Positions 41,894 through 50,961 of a stretch of 64,000 bases of DNA are shown one piece after another; the stretch's first letter is position 1, and every line of letters starts with the position of its first letter. The stretch is from Bacillota bacterium (GTDB lineage: Bacteria; Bacillota; Clostridia; Acetivibrionales; DSM-1351). Location of the stretch: contig JAEXOY010000042.1 in NCBI GenBank assembly GCA_023439045.1, positions 62,001 to 126,000 of the forward strand, given 5' to 3'. The position numbers and the translations under genes are program-made. Below the pieces are notes generated by a model, which saw only the letters and a program-made list of their open reading frames with translations, searched no databases and had not been told where the DNA came from.

Positions 41894-43153
41894 TTATATC
41901 TGCTCAGGGCCTGCTATTTTTCCTGCCACTGCGGATGCAGCTGCGACTGCCGGGCTTGCTAGGTAAACCTCACTCTCAGGGTGACCCATTCTACCTACAA
42001 AGTTTCTATTGGTAGTAGCTACTGCTCTTTCACCCTTTGCAAGAATACCCATATGTCCTCCGAGGCATGGTCCACAGGTTGGTGTACTTACTGCAGCGCC
42101 AGCTTCAACAAAAATGTCAAACAAGCCTTCATTCATTGCCTGCTTCCAAATCTTTTGGGTAGCGGGAATAATGATACATCTAACGTCCTCATGCACCTTT
42201 CTCCCCTTAAGCACTTCAGCTGCAACTCTCAAGTCCTCTATTCTACCATTTGTACATGAACCGATTACGACCTGGTCAATCTTGATGTCACCTACATTAT
42301 CTATTGTCCTAGCATTCTCCGGTAAATGAGGGAATGCCACAGTTTGCTTTATTGTAGACAGGTCAATAGTATATGTTTCACTATAAACCGCATCTTCATC
42401 TGCTTTAAATACTTTGTATTCTCTAGTCGAATGCTCCCTGACATACTCTATGGTTTTTTCGTCAACTTCAAAAATACCATTCTTTGCACCCGCTTCAATT
42501 GCCATATTTGCCATAGTAAATCTATCGTCCATGGATAATTCATTTAATCCGCTACCAGTGAACTCCATTGACTTATATAGTGCACCATCCACGCCTATCA
42601 TTCCTATAATATGAAGAATTACGTCCTTGCCGCTAACCCATTTATGTGGTTTGCCTGTAAGTACGAATTTTATAGCCTCAGGTACCTTAAACCATGCCTC
42701 TCCTGTTGCCATTCCTGCCGCCATGTCAGTGCTTCCTATACCTGTTGAAAATGCACCCAATGCACCATATGTACATGTATGAGAATCTGCACCTATAACC
42801 ACATCACCCGGAACTACCAAGCCCTTTTCTGGTAGCAGAGCATGCTCCACACCCATTTGTCCTACCTCAAAGAAATTTACAATACTCATTCTCTTTGAGA
42901 ATTCACGGCATACCTTTACCTGTTCAGCTGACTTAATATCTTTATTTGGTGTAAAATGGTCTGGCACTATGGCAATCTTATTTACATCAAATACTTTATC
43001 TATACCAATCTTATTAAATTCGTTGATAGCAACCGGAGATGTTATATCATTTCCAAGTACCATATCAAGCCTAGCCTTAATTAACTGTCCAGCAGTTACC
43101 TCACTGAGGCCTGCGTGCTGAGCCATAATTTTCTGTGTCATTGTCATTCCCAT
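41894..43153 (-). CDS. leuC: 3-isopropylmalate dehydratase large subunit
   Basis: 419 residues, the compact LeuC of the aconitase superfamily. The three [4Fe-4S] ligands are in VIGSCTNGR (one Cys) and the STPTCGPCLGGHMG segment (two Cys). GADSHTCTYGALGAFSTG is also typical. The ATG at 43153 follows GAGGCGG by 8 bases. A GTG further up lies within the ribosome site. The leader upstream contains a terminator-like hairpin, so leucine-responsive attenuation is possible. Confidence 0.96.
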   Translation of the reverse strand: MGMTMTQKIMAQHAGLSEVTAGQLIKARLDMVLGNDITSPVAINEFNKIGIDKVFDVNKIAIVPDHFTPNKDIKSAEQVKVCREFSKRMSIVNFFEVGQMGVEHALLPEKGLVVPGDVVIGADSHTCTYGALGAFSTGIGSTDMAAGMATGEAWFKVPEAIKFVLTGKPHKWVSGKDVILHIIGMIGVDGALYKSMEFTGSGLNELSMDDRFTMANMAIEAGAKNGIFEVDEKTIEYVREHSTREYKVFKADEDAVYSETYTIDLSTIKQTVAFPHLPENARTIDNVGDIKIDQVVIGSCTNGRIEDLRVAAEVLKGRKVHEDVRCIIIPATQKIWKQAMNEGLFDIFVEAGAAVSTPTCGPCLGGHMGILAKGERAVATTNRNFVGRMGHPESEVYLASPAVAAASAVAGKIAGPEQI

Positions 43154-43175
43154 ATAAACCACCGCCTCTATATAT

Positions 43176-43415
43176 TAAAAAAACACCCTCAGCACTTATC
43201 AGCTGATAATCAAGTACTGATTGATTATCGTAATTATACAATAAGTTACAAAAGGTGTTCTTCATGTAATCTGTCTACAATTATTCACTTTTTTCATGTT
43301 TCTTGCGGACTAATAATGTTTGCTGGTATTTAGACAATACCGCATCATTTATCTCTATAGGCTTAAAGCTCCTATGAGTAAGCCTAATTTTCCACTGTGT
43401 AAGCTTAATAAAGTA
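43176..43415 (-). promoter_or_regulatory. leuC leader with a possible attenuator hairpin
   Basis: On the minus strand AACACC (43259-43254) can pair with GGTGTT (43187-43182), followed by TTTTT just ahead of the leuC ribosome site. Inside is a nine-base stem GATAATCAA/TTGATTATC. A TATAAT lies in the loop, so it may be promoter DNA instead. No T-box AGGGTGGNACCGCG was found. The rest of the gap up to 43415 shows no clear signal. Confidence 0.4.
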
Positions 43416-44318
43416 CTATTTCCCGCTATTTCTAAACTGCATAGGAGTCATTTTTGTTTGCTTCTTGAAGATATCATTAAATCGCTGTTGGTTTGAAAAG
43501 CCTACACTATAAGCTATTTCGCCTATTTTTTGGTCAGTCTCTGCTAGCAACTCACAAGCCCTCTTGATTCTTACATTAAGAAGGTATTGCATCGGAGAGA
43601 GTCCTGTATCCTCTTTGAAAGCTCTTGTAAAATAACTCGGGCTTAAAAATACATACTTTGCTATGTCAGTTATGGAGAGCTCACGCTCATAATTATTCAA
43701 GATATATTGAATGGCTGATTGCATTAGTTCTTTTAGCTTTGGACTTTTATTCTTAATACTGTTTTCCCACTCAGCTTTCAATGCCCGTGAAATAAGCACA
43801 AACAATTCCATTAACATCAAGTAATTGAGCAAGTTACTTCCAATCTGCTCATGTTCTTTTTCTCTTAGTATTCTGTTTAGCAGCACAATAATGTCATTCT
43901 TTTGGCTAACCTTAAGCTTAATAAATGCACCTGATTCTTTTCCACTAACAAAGTTGAGAAAGTCATTAACAGATGTTTCGGAATAATCTACTTTGGATTG
44001 TCTTAAGAATTTAAAATATAGTACAATACAGTCACATCTGACCTCTGAATTTACATTAAATCTATGGTGTTGGTTGGGCTTAATTATGACAATATCATTT
44101 GAGCCCACTGTGACCTTCTCACCACATATCTCAAAAGTACCCTCTCCAGATTTTATATATACCATTTCAAAGGCCTCATGGATGCTCAGCCCCTTAGACC
44201 ATTCTGTATTTTTATATCTTTCAATGTTTTTTATGTTGGTAACAGGTAAAAAGCTTGCGGTACTTAAAATCTCCTCCCAAGTCTTAGGAAGTACTGTTGA
44301 ATCCATATCCCCACCCAT
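43416..44318 (-). CDS. AraC family transcriptional regulator with cupin sensor domain
   Basis: 300 residues. The N-terminal ~130 residues form a cupin (AFEMVYIKSGEGTFEI, NDIVIIKPNQHHRF). The C-terminal ~100 residues carry the two AraC helix-turn-helix motifs (LSITDIAKYVFLSPSYFTRAF and IGEIAYSVGFSNQQRFNDIFK, cited in part). This form usually senses a sugar or other small ligand. It stands between the leu and Tad-like loci on the same strand and could serve either or a distant target. The start is ATG at 44318; the ribosome site is weak. Confidence 0.9.
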   Translation of the reverse strand: MGGDMDSTVLPKTWEEILSTASFLPVTNIKNIERYKNTEWSKGLSIHEAFEMVYIKSGEGTFEICGEKVTVGSNDIVIIKPNQHHRFNVNSEVRCDCIVLYFKFLRQSKVDYSETSVNDFLNFVSGKESGAFIKLKVSQKNDIIVLLNRILREKEHEQIGSNLLNYLMLMELFVLISRALKAEWENSIKNKSPKLKELMQSAIQYILNNYERELSITDIAKYVFLSPSYFTRAFKEDTGLSPMQYLLNVRIKRACELLAETDQKIGEIAYSVGFSNQQRFNDIFKKQTKMTPMQFRNSGK

Positions 44319-44396
44319 TTCGTAAAATATTAGTGCCTTAATTAATATTATAACGCATAAGTGTATAATTTTACGACTACTAAAATTTATCTAGTT

Positions 44397-44500
44397 AGGT
44401 AAACTATCTTTAATGTTACTTTATAGGTAAAACTATCTATAATATAACTCCATAAGTAAGACTATCTATATCATAACTTTATAGGTAAACAATCTTTAGA
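44397..44500. repeat. 29-bp tandem repeat downstream of the Tad-like locus
   Basis: About three and a half units of AGGTAAAACTATCTATAAT plus a less conserved ATAACTTTAT tail, 28-29 bases each. It begins about 80 bases after the last TadE-like gene. The remainder of 44319-44581 holds no clear gene. Confidence 0.75.
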
Positions 44501-44581
44501 GTTCTTGTAATAAAAATAAAAACTTAGTTCTTTAAACACTGTATAACATGTTTAATACAACTAAGTTATGAAAGATATATT

Positions 44582-45271
44582 TTACCTATATACTCTAGAG
44601 CCTGCAAAACCTATGAAATCAAGACTTCGCTCTGAATTAAGCCCCATCACCCTGACACCCCTAACGAATACCAAAAAATATGACCCATTTTCAAAAAAAT
44701 TCGTATTGGGATTGCCATTGACATACACCATACTATTTTGTGTCTCAGCCTCTGACCTCAAATTTTGGGCGGTATTATTTATTATATCTTCTATCTGAGA
44801 AGGCATATCTACTTTTCCTTTAGCAATTATACTTATACCCATGTCATTATAAGTACAAATCTCATAATTCATTCCTGAATCATTTGCATACGTTGTACAT
44901 CCAATAATATTAGATTTAAAATTTTTACTCAATAAACGAGAGTTGCTTTTTAAGGTATCTAAAAAGACTGCCATGGCCTTAGCGGTATCTATCCTAATCC
45001 CTTTTATTGAGGTTGCCCCCTCATCGCTATAGCCCTGTGACAAACCATCTGAGCTCTGTGAAATATCTAGCTCTTGAACAGCCGCACAAACAGCATAATC
45101 AACTGACTTTGATATAACATCTTTGTTATAAGCAAAAATAGAGTAGTCAGCTATATTCAAAAATACTGTAAATATCAGAATTACAGCTAACATCCCGATA
45201 AATATAACCGCCAAACCACCCCCTGAGCAGCTTTTGTAATAACGAATGCTATTTAACTGAGCACTATTCAT
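44582..45271 (-). CDS. TadE/TadG-like pseudopilin-type membrane protein
   Basis: 229 residues. A short polar N-terminus with GGGLAVIFIGMLAVILIF leads into one transmembrane helix (about 18-40), then a 190-residue extracytoplasmic domain with no recognised fold. This layout and its place at the end of a Tad-type cluster match TadE/TadG minor pseudopilins. It overlaps the preceding TadE-like gene by 8 bases. The family assignment rests on context and topology, not on a strong motif. Confidence 0.6.
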   Translation of the reverse strand: MNSAQLNSIRYYKSCSGGGLAVIFIGMLAVILIFTVFLNIADYSIFAYNKDVISKSVDYAVCAAVQELDISQSSDGLSQGYSDEGATSIKGIRIDTAKAMAVFLDTLKSNSRLLSKNFKSNIIGCTTYANDSGMNYEICTYNDMGISIIAKGKVDMPSQIEDIINNTAQNLRSEAETQNSMVYVNGNPNTNFFENGSYFLVFVRGVRVMGLNSERSLDFIGFAGSRVYR

Positions 45272-45692
45272 ACCTAGCCCTCTCTATTCTGCATATTGCC
45301 CTTGCTTTATAAAATATTTGCTTACTGGAGTCGCCCTCTAATCTTGATAGTGTACTCTCGTTATCAGACTTTACATATATACAGAAGTACTCACCTCGGC
45401 TGAGAATTGACCCAATTGCGTACTCAGTCATAGTAGCCTCGCTATCTACCGAATTGCCTCTTCTAGTAATGATACTATTTTGCTTAAATGTTCCGAATTT
45501 ATTTAGGTTAGAAAGCAGGTTGTTTTTGTCCTGCAGGGTCATCACTCCTGTAATCATTACTTTTCTAGCAGTGTCGTCCACATAATTTTTTATATATCGC
45601 TGGGTTGTATCATACTCATACAGAGCAACTGACTTAATCATCAAAATAACCACTATAGGAATAATTATGACAAAGGCATATATTTTGCTCAT
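45264..45692 (-). CDS. TadE-like membrane protein
   Basis: 142 residues with one N-terminal helix (about 5-24) and an outer domain that starts YEYDTTQRYIKNYVDDTARKV (in part), reminiscent of the DUF4320 clostridial proteins often found in Tad loci. AAAGGAG overlaps the stop of the tiny peptide gene upstream, so translation is linked. It is probably a minor pilus component or an assembly factor. Confidence 0.6.
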   Translation of the reverse strand: MSKIYAFVIIIPIVVILMIKSVALYEYDTTQRYIKNYVDDTARKVMITGVMTLQDKNNLLSNLNKFGTFKQNSIITRRGNSVDSEATMTEYAIGSILSRGEYFCIYVKSDNESTLSRLEGDSSKQIFYKARAICRIERARYE

Positions 45693-45696
45693 AGCT

Positions 45697-45846
45697 CTAC
45701 TCCTTTATATTGTCATTGAGCTTTTTTACAGACATGTACACCTTATCTCCTGTACTGCTTATAACCTCTGATATGGGTAGCATCGAACCCAATACTAAAG
45801 CAATACATATAGCGAATAAAATAATGGCAATAATAACATTCTTCAT
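45697..45846 (-). CDS. tiny single-helix pilin-like peptide 1
   Basis: 49 residues: MKNVIIAIILFAICIALVLG starts a single hydrophobic helix, followed by a 28-residue polar tail ending KKLNDNIKE. It is too short for most gene finders. The ATG at 45846 has TGAGGAATT upstream, and the gene is packed against its neighbours. It resembles peptides 2 and 3 in layout but is the most divergent. It lacks the classical Flp pilin leader with Gly and Glu at the cleavage site. A pilin-like role is inferred from context. Confidence 0.6.
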   Translation of the reverse strand: MKNVIIAIILFAICIALVLGSMLPISEVISSTGDKVYMSVKKLNDNIKE

Positions 45847-45899
45847 AGTTTTAATTCCTCACAAATCAATTCAAGATATGCTATCCTATCCATTTTCTG

Positions 45900-46067
45900 C
45901 TATCTAACGCCAGTACTAAGGATATTAATCTCAGAATCTACTGTATCCATTTGTGCTTCTGCCTTAACTCCACTTTCTCGACCATGTGTTGCCAATGGGA
46001 CAATCACACTAATAAATAACGCCATTGCTATTGCAAACATAGCAATTGATAAAACTATTTTTTTCAT
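45900..46067 (-). CDS. tiny single-helix pilin-like peptide 2
   Basis: 55 residues: MKKIVLSIAMFAIAMALFIS, then VIVPLATHG and a polar tail. Residues 1-29 align with peptide 3 (M-K-x-I-x-x-S-x-A-x-F-A-x-A-M-A-L-x-x-x-V-I-x-P-L-x-x-H-G), so the two are paralogues. AAAAAAGGAGAATG lies just upstream of the ATG. The helix would cross the membrane once with the tail outside. The sequence lacks a canonical type III prepilin cleavage site. Confidence 0.68.
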   Translation of the reverse strand: MKKIVLSIAMFAIAMALFISVIVPLATHGRESGVKAEAQMDTVDSEINILSTGVR

Positions 46068-46212
46068 AATACATTCTCCTTTTTTAATTCTAATTATTTT
46101 TATTTGAATTTATGTAAACCCTAGGGAATACCTTTTTACCTTTATACCTTTTTACCTTTTGAAGAAGCACAAACAAATAGAGAATATAAATACCTTAATA
46201 GCAACTCTCTCC

Positions 46213-46377
46213 TTATGGGCTATTAATAACATTCTCAAGACGCGTTGATATTGCTTCCCCACCAGTGCATGCACTGCTCGCAATAGTACTGCCATGTTTT
46301 GTGAGAGGCATTATTACACCTACTATCAATGCCATTGCCAAAGCAAAAAGTGCCACAGAAATTATAATTTGTTTCAA
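46213..46377 (-). CDS. tiny single-helix pilin-like peptide 3
   Basis: 54 residues, MKQIIISVALFALAMALIVG then VIMPLTKHG and a Ser/Cys-containing tail. It starts at a TTG (46377, or 46380) with AAGGAGAG 6-9 bases upstream. The clear similarity to peptide 2 confirms it is coding. It directly follows tadC. The 145-base gap to peptide 2 holds a short GGTAAAAA tandem repeat and a second ATAAGGAGAG, possibly the remnant of another copy. Confidence 0.65.
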   Translation of the reverse strand: MKQIIISVALFALAMALIVGVIMPLTKHGSTIASSACTGGEAISTRLENVINSP

Positions 46378-46416
46378 CAAGTACCACTCTCCTTATACAT
46401 TTACTTCTTAACAATA

Positions 46417-47547
46417 TTACATATATTCAAAAGCCTTATATATCAACTCAAGCATAGGGCTTAGCATCAAACGTGCAATCTCGTATACTAAAGGTGCAAT
46501 GCTAATAAATGCAAAGATATCAACGAAATCCAGGGTTTCTTCTGCAGTAATTAATGCAGCCTCATCTCTTTCTAATATTGCCCTATCTAAAATTTCCATT
46601 GCTACCTGATGGTCATTGAGGCTATATATTTCGAGTACCTCTGCTAACTTACACAGACTAGTATTTTCACCTACTCCTTTAAGCTCTATAAATGCTCTCC
46701 TCTTGTCACATATAAAGATTTGATAAAAATTGCTTAGTTGTTTCTTATATACCTTTGCTGCAGCAACAAGCTCTTGAATTATTTCAGTTGTCCTCACCCC
46801 CTCAACATTGGATAATTGCTGAAACACATATTCCAGCCTTATTATCTCTTGTTTACGAGCATAACCTCTTAGTACCCAGATTATTATGAACAATAAATCC
46901 CAACCAAACGAAGCAAAAAGGAGTAGTATAAAGTCACTCAATTTCAAGATTTTTAGACTGTCAACACCTATTTTAACCTGTTTATACCAGTCCTCATAAA
47001 CTAGGGCAGTATTATTGTCAACACCAAGTATACGAGCAATTTCAGCCCTAAGGGACGCACTGTTATTATGCTGTGCTATTATCAAAATATCCTCATATAG
47101 CATTTTTCTACTGCTAGGTTCAAGCTTGCTTATTACATTAGTTTCAGGCACGTCCATCTGTAAAGCAGCTGTTGAACCCTGAATTATGTAATCTTTTTTA
47201 TATTGCATATTAGTAAAATTAATAGAAATGATCACTAGCAAGGCTAAAAAAATACTTGTAATTTTAATTACATAAAGCTGATATAAGCTCAATGTTACTT
47301 CACTTAGCTCTAGCAACTTATTTGACATCTTTATCATAGGATTGTTTCTGTTATCCGTCAGCCACTTTGCTATCTTTCCAACCAAAGGTAAATTAGTGCA
47401 TTTGTCTGCTATTTGCTGAAGCATTGTCATTTTTACACCACTTTTATCAATGCTTAGTCCTTTATTTAACTTATATGGCTTAATAGCCCTCCCCACCAGT
47501 ATCATTATCACAGCAGCGCCAATTGCAATAAGCATTACATACTCCAT
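46417..47547 (-). CDS. TadC-like pilus assembly membrane protein
   Basis: 376 residues. It has an N-terminal helix, a pair of helices near 90-110, and a long cytoplasmic region leading to helices near 205-225 and at the C-terminus. The last segment (DFVDIFAFISIAPLVYEIARL) and overall topology fit the type II secretion F domain proteins of Tad systems, though the family motif is weak. It would form the inner-membrane platform with TadB. Only one base separates it from tadB. Confidence 0.68.
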   Translation of the reverse strand: MEYVMLIAIGAAVIMILVGRAIKPYKLNKGLSIDKSGVKMTMLQQIADKCTNLPLVGKIAKWLTDNRNNPMIKMSNKLLELSEVTLSLYQLYVIKITSIFLALLVIISINFTNMQYKKDYIIQGSTAALQMDVPETNVISKLEPSSRKMLYEDILIIAQHNNSASLRAEIARILGVDNNTALVYEDWYKQVKIGVDSLKILKLSDFILLLFASFGWDLLFIIIWVLRGYARKQEIIRLEYVFQQLSNVEGVRTTEIIQELVAAAKVYKKQLSNFYQIFICDKRRAFIELKGVGENTSLCKLAEVLEIYSLNDHQVAMEILDRAILERDEAALITAEETLDFVDIFAFISIAPLVYEIARLMLSPMLELIYKAFEYM

Positions 47548-47548
47548 T

Positions 47549-48469
47549 TCAAAGCCTCCTTAGCACCCTTACAACAAGTAGAGATACCAGTGAATACATA
47601 GCAATTCTTGTAAAGGCCTCCATCATATTAAAACTATATACCATGTTATCTGCTAGAATTAGCTTATTGATATAAACTACTGCCGGAAGGCTAAATAAAC
47701 TAACAAGTAAAACAAAGACCTCATACCAAATAAGCCTTCTGCTCTTCTTTTTTTCAATGTTGTTATACCTTGTAATACTTCGACTGAGCTTATAAAGCTG
47801 AGATATCAGCTTCCCACCGTTCTCTCTATAATTGCATAATAAAACTACAAATATCCCAAACCATGTGTTCTCTAGCCTTTCCTTTGCGCTAATTAGCCCC
47901 TTGTTTAGGTCTGAGCAATCGCTAATGTATAGTACTACTCTGCCTAGTCTGCTATCACAATGGGTGATACATTCTGTAAGAGCAGGCGTAATCCTATTGT
48001 GTGTAACAAAGCTGCTTCTAAACTGGTCTATTAGTATAGGTATCTTTTGGTTCATATTGAATTTTAGATAATCTATACAAAGCGTAAAAATGTAATATGG
48101 GATGAGCATGCATAGAAACAGTGCGATTACACAGGTATACCAAAGTTTAAGAATACTGCAAAGCATATAAAAGCCTGATAGTCCTGCAATTGGCAATATA
48201 ATTGTTGACACACAAATTAGCATTGTATGCACAGTATTATTTAAAAATAATCCTCTTACTCTTTTGTCGAGTATATTTCTTAGTTGATAAAGTAATGGGA
48301 TTGAAGTAACAAGTATCAAAGCTTTATGCAGCTTGTGAATACTCTTATCTATTTTTACACCGGCTACCATGTTATTCTTATACTTTGATATTGTAATTCC
48401 CACAATTATTAATAAAAAGCCTAATAATACTGCTATTAGCAAAGTATATTCTTGTATTGAATCAATCAA
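47549..48469 (-). CDS. TadB-like pilus assembly membrane protein
   Basis: 306 residues: two N-terminal helices, a pair near 85-135, a cytoplasmic T2SSF-like domain (IPILIDQFRSSFVTHNRITP, then the G-G-K region CNYRENGGKLISQL) and two C-terminal helices. The arrangement matches TadB/GspF. It overlaps cpaF by 8 bases. With TadC it is the platform driven by the CpaF ATPase. Confidence 0.72.
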   Translation of the reverse strand: MIDSIQEYTLLIAVLLGFLLIIVGITISKYKNNMVAGVKIDKSIHKLHKALILVTSIPLLYQLRNILDKRVRGLFLNNTVHTMLICVSTIILPIAGLSGFYMLCSILKLWYTCVIALFLCMLIPYYIFTLCIDYLKFNMNQKIPILIDQFRSSFVTHNRITPALTECITHCDSRLGRVVLYISDCSDLNKGLISAKERLENTWFGIFVVLLCNYRENGGKLISQLYKLSRSITRYNNIEKKKSRRLIWYEVFVLLVSLFSLPAVVYINKLILADNMVYSFNMMEAFTRIAMYSLVSLLVVRVLRRL

Positions 48470-50003
48470 TGTACCCCACCTCCTGATCTGTCCAAAGATG
48501 CTCTAGTAGCTGCACATCGTTCTGTGTTATCTCATACTCCATACATGAGATTAGCTGGCTTTTTGAAATACCCTTTTGTACAGTTTCATAGCACTCCCTT
48601 TCCTTATTGAATCTGAATAGGTCATTTACCTCGAAAGACATATCCTGTTCATGAGCAATTACTTCTGATAACTTATAAACATAACGATGTCCCGTTTGTC
48701 TATCTAGCTTAATCTGTATGACCAGGTCAATTGCATCGGCAACATCAAATTGTGCTTCCCTAAAATCAGTATAATTACCTGTTTGCATCAATAGTTGCCT
48801 TAAGTCATGAACCATTCTTGACACACTTGATGTATGGAAGGTAAACAAGCTTCCCCTTGCTTGTCTGAGCATTGCCTTAATCATCTCAAAGGCCTCGTTA
48901 CAGCTTCGAACCTCACCATATATTATGATATCCCTATTTAATCTAAAGAAAATTTCAGTAATATCAGAAGGTTTGTAATTGTTGGAGTATTGTAGCTCTA
49001 CAATATTTTTTTCTGGATAATTACCTGAAATATTGAGCTCATGTATGTTTTCAGCCAACCCAATACTAATATTTTTATCCAGGTTAGATATAATTAGTTG
49101 GTCAGCTGCCGTGGTTTTGCCTGAACCTTGCTCCCCAATAATTGCAACATTTCGTCTTCCTTTTCCAGCAAGAAGCTCAATAATACGTGCAATACGTTTT
49201 TCTACAAAGCTGTCTCTATACTTCTGAAGCTCGGTCTTTTGAGCAAAAAGTCTTATGTTCACAACATAGTGCCTTGATAGAGGCGGTCTCAAAGCAGTCA
49301 CTCTGGCACCATTTAATAGCATTGCATAAATCAGTGGCGCACCAGCATTCATTTCCTCTCTGGCTGTGGAGGTAAGACGGTTTTCAATCACTTTTTTATA
49401 GCATTCCACACTATAAAATCTAAAATTGGGGTTAGCAATATGTTTCTTTATACCCTTATATTGTAGCCATATGTAATCATGCCTCGTGCAGGCCACTTCA
49501 TTTAGTTCATTATCAAAGATCAACTCATCTAAAATAGAGTAACCATATGTCTCTTGGTATATAATCTGTGACAGCTTAAAAAGCTTTTTGTCAAAGTCAT
49601 CTCCCTCGCTTATGCTATATCTATCAAGATGCTGAGCCAGCTTTAAGTCAACTGATGATACTTGAATCTTGTGATCTGAATTTAACACTGATAAAGAAGA
49701 TAAGCTTTCACTCTCCTGCCCAAGAAATATATTTTTGTAGTAGTCTATGTGATATTGCCTTATATAGCTGTCCACAGTTCTAGTATTTATTAAAGAAGAC
49801 TTTTCTACTAAAAGAAAGTAAATAGTATTTATCAAAAACTGCCTTGCTTCCTTACAACCTTCAATGGCAAGACGTTTCTTATCTTGTTTGTCCTTCTCAA
49901 TTACCGAAGCTTCTATTAATTTAAGTGATTTAGAACCACCTTGGTTACTGAGTTGTTCTTCAACATATTCATACAGATAGGCTAAAGTGGATTGCTCTTT
50001 CAT
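48462..50003 (-). CDS. TadA/CpaF family secretion ATPase
   Basis: 513 residues. The Walker A is IGEQGSGKTT (about 289-298). The later GEVRSCNEAFEMIKAML and FTFHTSS are the Asp-box/Walker B and His-box regions of the VirB11/CpaF group. The N-terminal part (LDELIFDNELNEVACTR) is the CpaF family signature. It is the cytoplasmic hexameric motor for pilus assembly. The ATG at 50003 is followed by a coiled N-terminal domain longer than usual. Confidence 0.88.
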   Translation of the reverse strand: MKEQSTLAYLYEYVEEQLSNQGGSKSLKLIEASVIEKDKQDKKRLAIEGCKEARQFLINTIYFLLVEKSSLINTRTVDSYIRQYHIDYYKNIFLGQESESLSSLSVLNSDHKIQVSSVDLKLAQHLDRYSISEGDDFDKKLFKLSQIIYQETYGYSILDELIFDNELNEVACTRHDYIWLQYKGIKKHIANPNFRFYSVECYKKVIENRLTSTAREEMNAGAPLIYAMLLNGARVTALRPPLSRHYVVNIRLFAQKTELQKYRDSFVEKRIARIIELLAGKGRRNVAIIGEQGSGKTTAADQLIISNLDKNISIGLAENIHELNISGNYPEKNIVELQYSNNYKPSDITEIFFRLNRDIIIYGEVRSCNEAFEMIKAMLRQARGSLFTFHTSSVSRMVHDLRQLLMQTGNYTDFREAQFDVADAIDLVIQIKLDRQTGHRYVYKLSEVIAHEQDMSFEVNDLFRFNKERECYETVQKGISKSQLISCMEYEITQNDVQLLEHLWTDQEVGYID

Positions 50004-50033
50004 TTATTCACCTCTTTAATACTCCCAAAATCT

Positions 50034-50070
50034 ACTTACTCTGTTTTTTCATAACTCACTTTACACTATC
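50034..50070. repeat. single copy of the leuC-leuD dispersed repeat
   Basis: ACTTACTCTGTTTTTTCATA followed by ACTCACTTTACACTATC matches the units at 41705-41877. It fills half of the 74-base gap between the tadZ-like and cpaF genes. Confidence 0.8.
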
Positions 50071-50077
50071 ATACTCC

Positions 50078-50914
50078 CTAAATACTCTTATTAGTGCGAG
50101 TTCTGAGTCTATTAATAAAACTGAGTGAAGGTACGCCAATCTCTTTTACAGAGGAATCATGTATGTTTTTCTCAAGTTCCAGTTCATGTATTAATCTTTT
50201 TGTAAGTACTTTGATGGAGCGATTGTATTCCGTATCATGCTGCTGATAAAGTAAGAGGTTGTTTCTGTTTTTCATCTCCTGTAAAGTCCTGCAATATGGC
50301 AATACATGGATTTCACTTAGGCTTAATTTTTCCCTGACATCAGAACTTCTTGGAAACATATCCCGATACTGGTTTAATATATTAATCTCTATCTGGCTAT
50401 AAAACGCTTCTTTTTCATTCACAAGACACTCTCCTTCTTCCATAAGGGTATCAACATCTTGGGTCATCAGATTCATCACTGCACTTGATTCTTGGAGTAA
50501 ATAATTTGTAAGTGTATTTTCTCTACCTGCAGCTGTATCTACTAAAACTATGTCGAAAGTATCCTTTAGTAGTTGAAATGTATGTTTATATTGTTCAATA
50601 TACTTCTGTGTAAATGACTTAGTACTTTTGAAGCTACCAAGAAAGGATATACCATTTACTTTTGGAATAGACTTAAGAATGCCCTCATCTATTTGCTGCC
50701 TCCCTAACATATGGTTAGCTAAATCCTCTAGTCCTATCTCAGTAGGTTTGACTCCTAACAACCGATAAAGACCTGAATACTTATAATTGAGGCAGCAAAC
50801 AATTATAGAAAGCTTACCATCACATTGTTCCATAATTTGCTGTGCTAGAAGATATGTAAACACTGTTCTTCCGCTCTTTTTTGAATTTGACCATACTGTA
50901 ATAATCTTCCCCAT
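50078..50914 (-). CDS. TadZ/CpaE-like ATPase with degenerate P-loop
   Basis: 278 residues of the MinD/ParA-like fold. The N-terminal strand MGKIITVWSNSKKSGRTVFT corresponds to the deviant Walker A but reads K-K-S-G-R-T, so the usual G-K-T lysine is Arg. FDIVLVDTAAG is the Walker B/switch II strand. CpaE/TadZ proteins place the pilus machine at a cell site. Its place between CpaB and CpaF supports the call. Confidence 0.75.
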   Translation of the reverse strand: MGKIITVWSNSKKSGRTVFTYLLAQQIMEQCDGKLSIIVCCLNYKYSGLYRLLGVKPTEIGLEDLANHMLGRQQIDEGILKSIPKVNGISFLGSFKSTKSFTQKYIEQYKHTFQLLKDTFDIVLVDTAAGRENTLTNYLLQESSAVMNLMTQDVDTLMEEGECLVNEKEAFYSQIEINILNQYRDMFPRSSDVREKLSLSEIHVLPYCRTLQEMKNRNNLLLYQQHDTEYNRSIKVLTKRLIHELELEKNIHDSSVKEIGVPSLSFINRLRTRTNKSI

Positions 50915-50961
50915 ACTCCGTCCTCCTAATATAAACTTTCATTTTTCTTATTTACTGGCTC

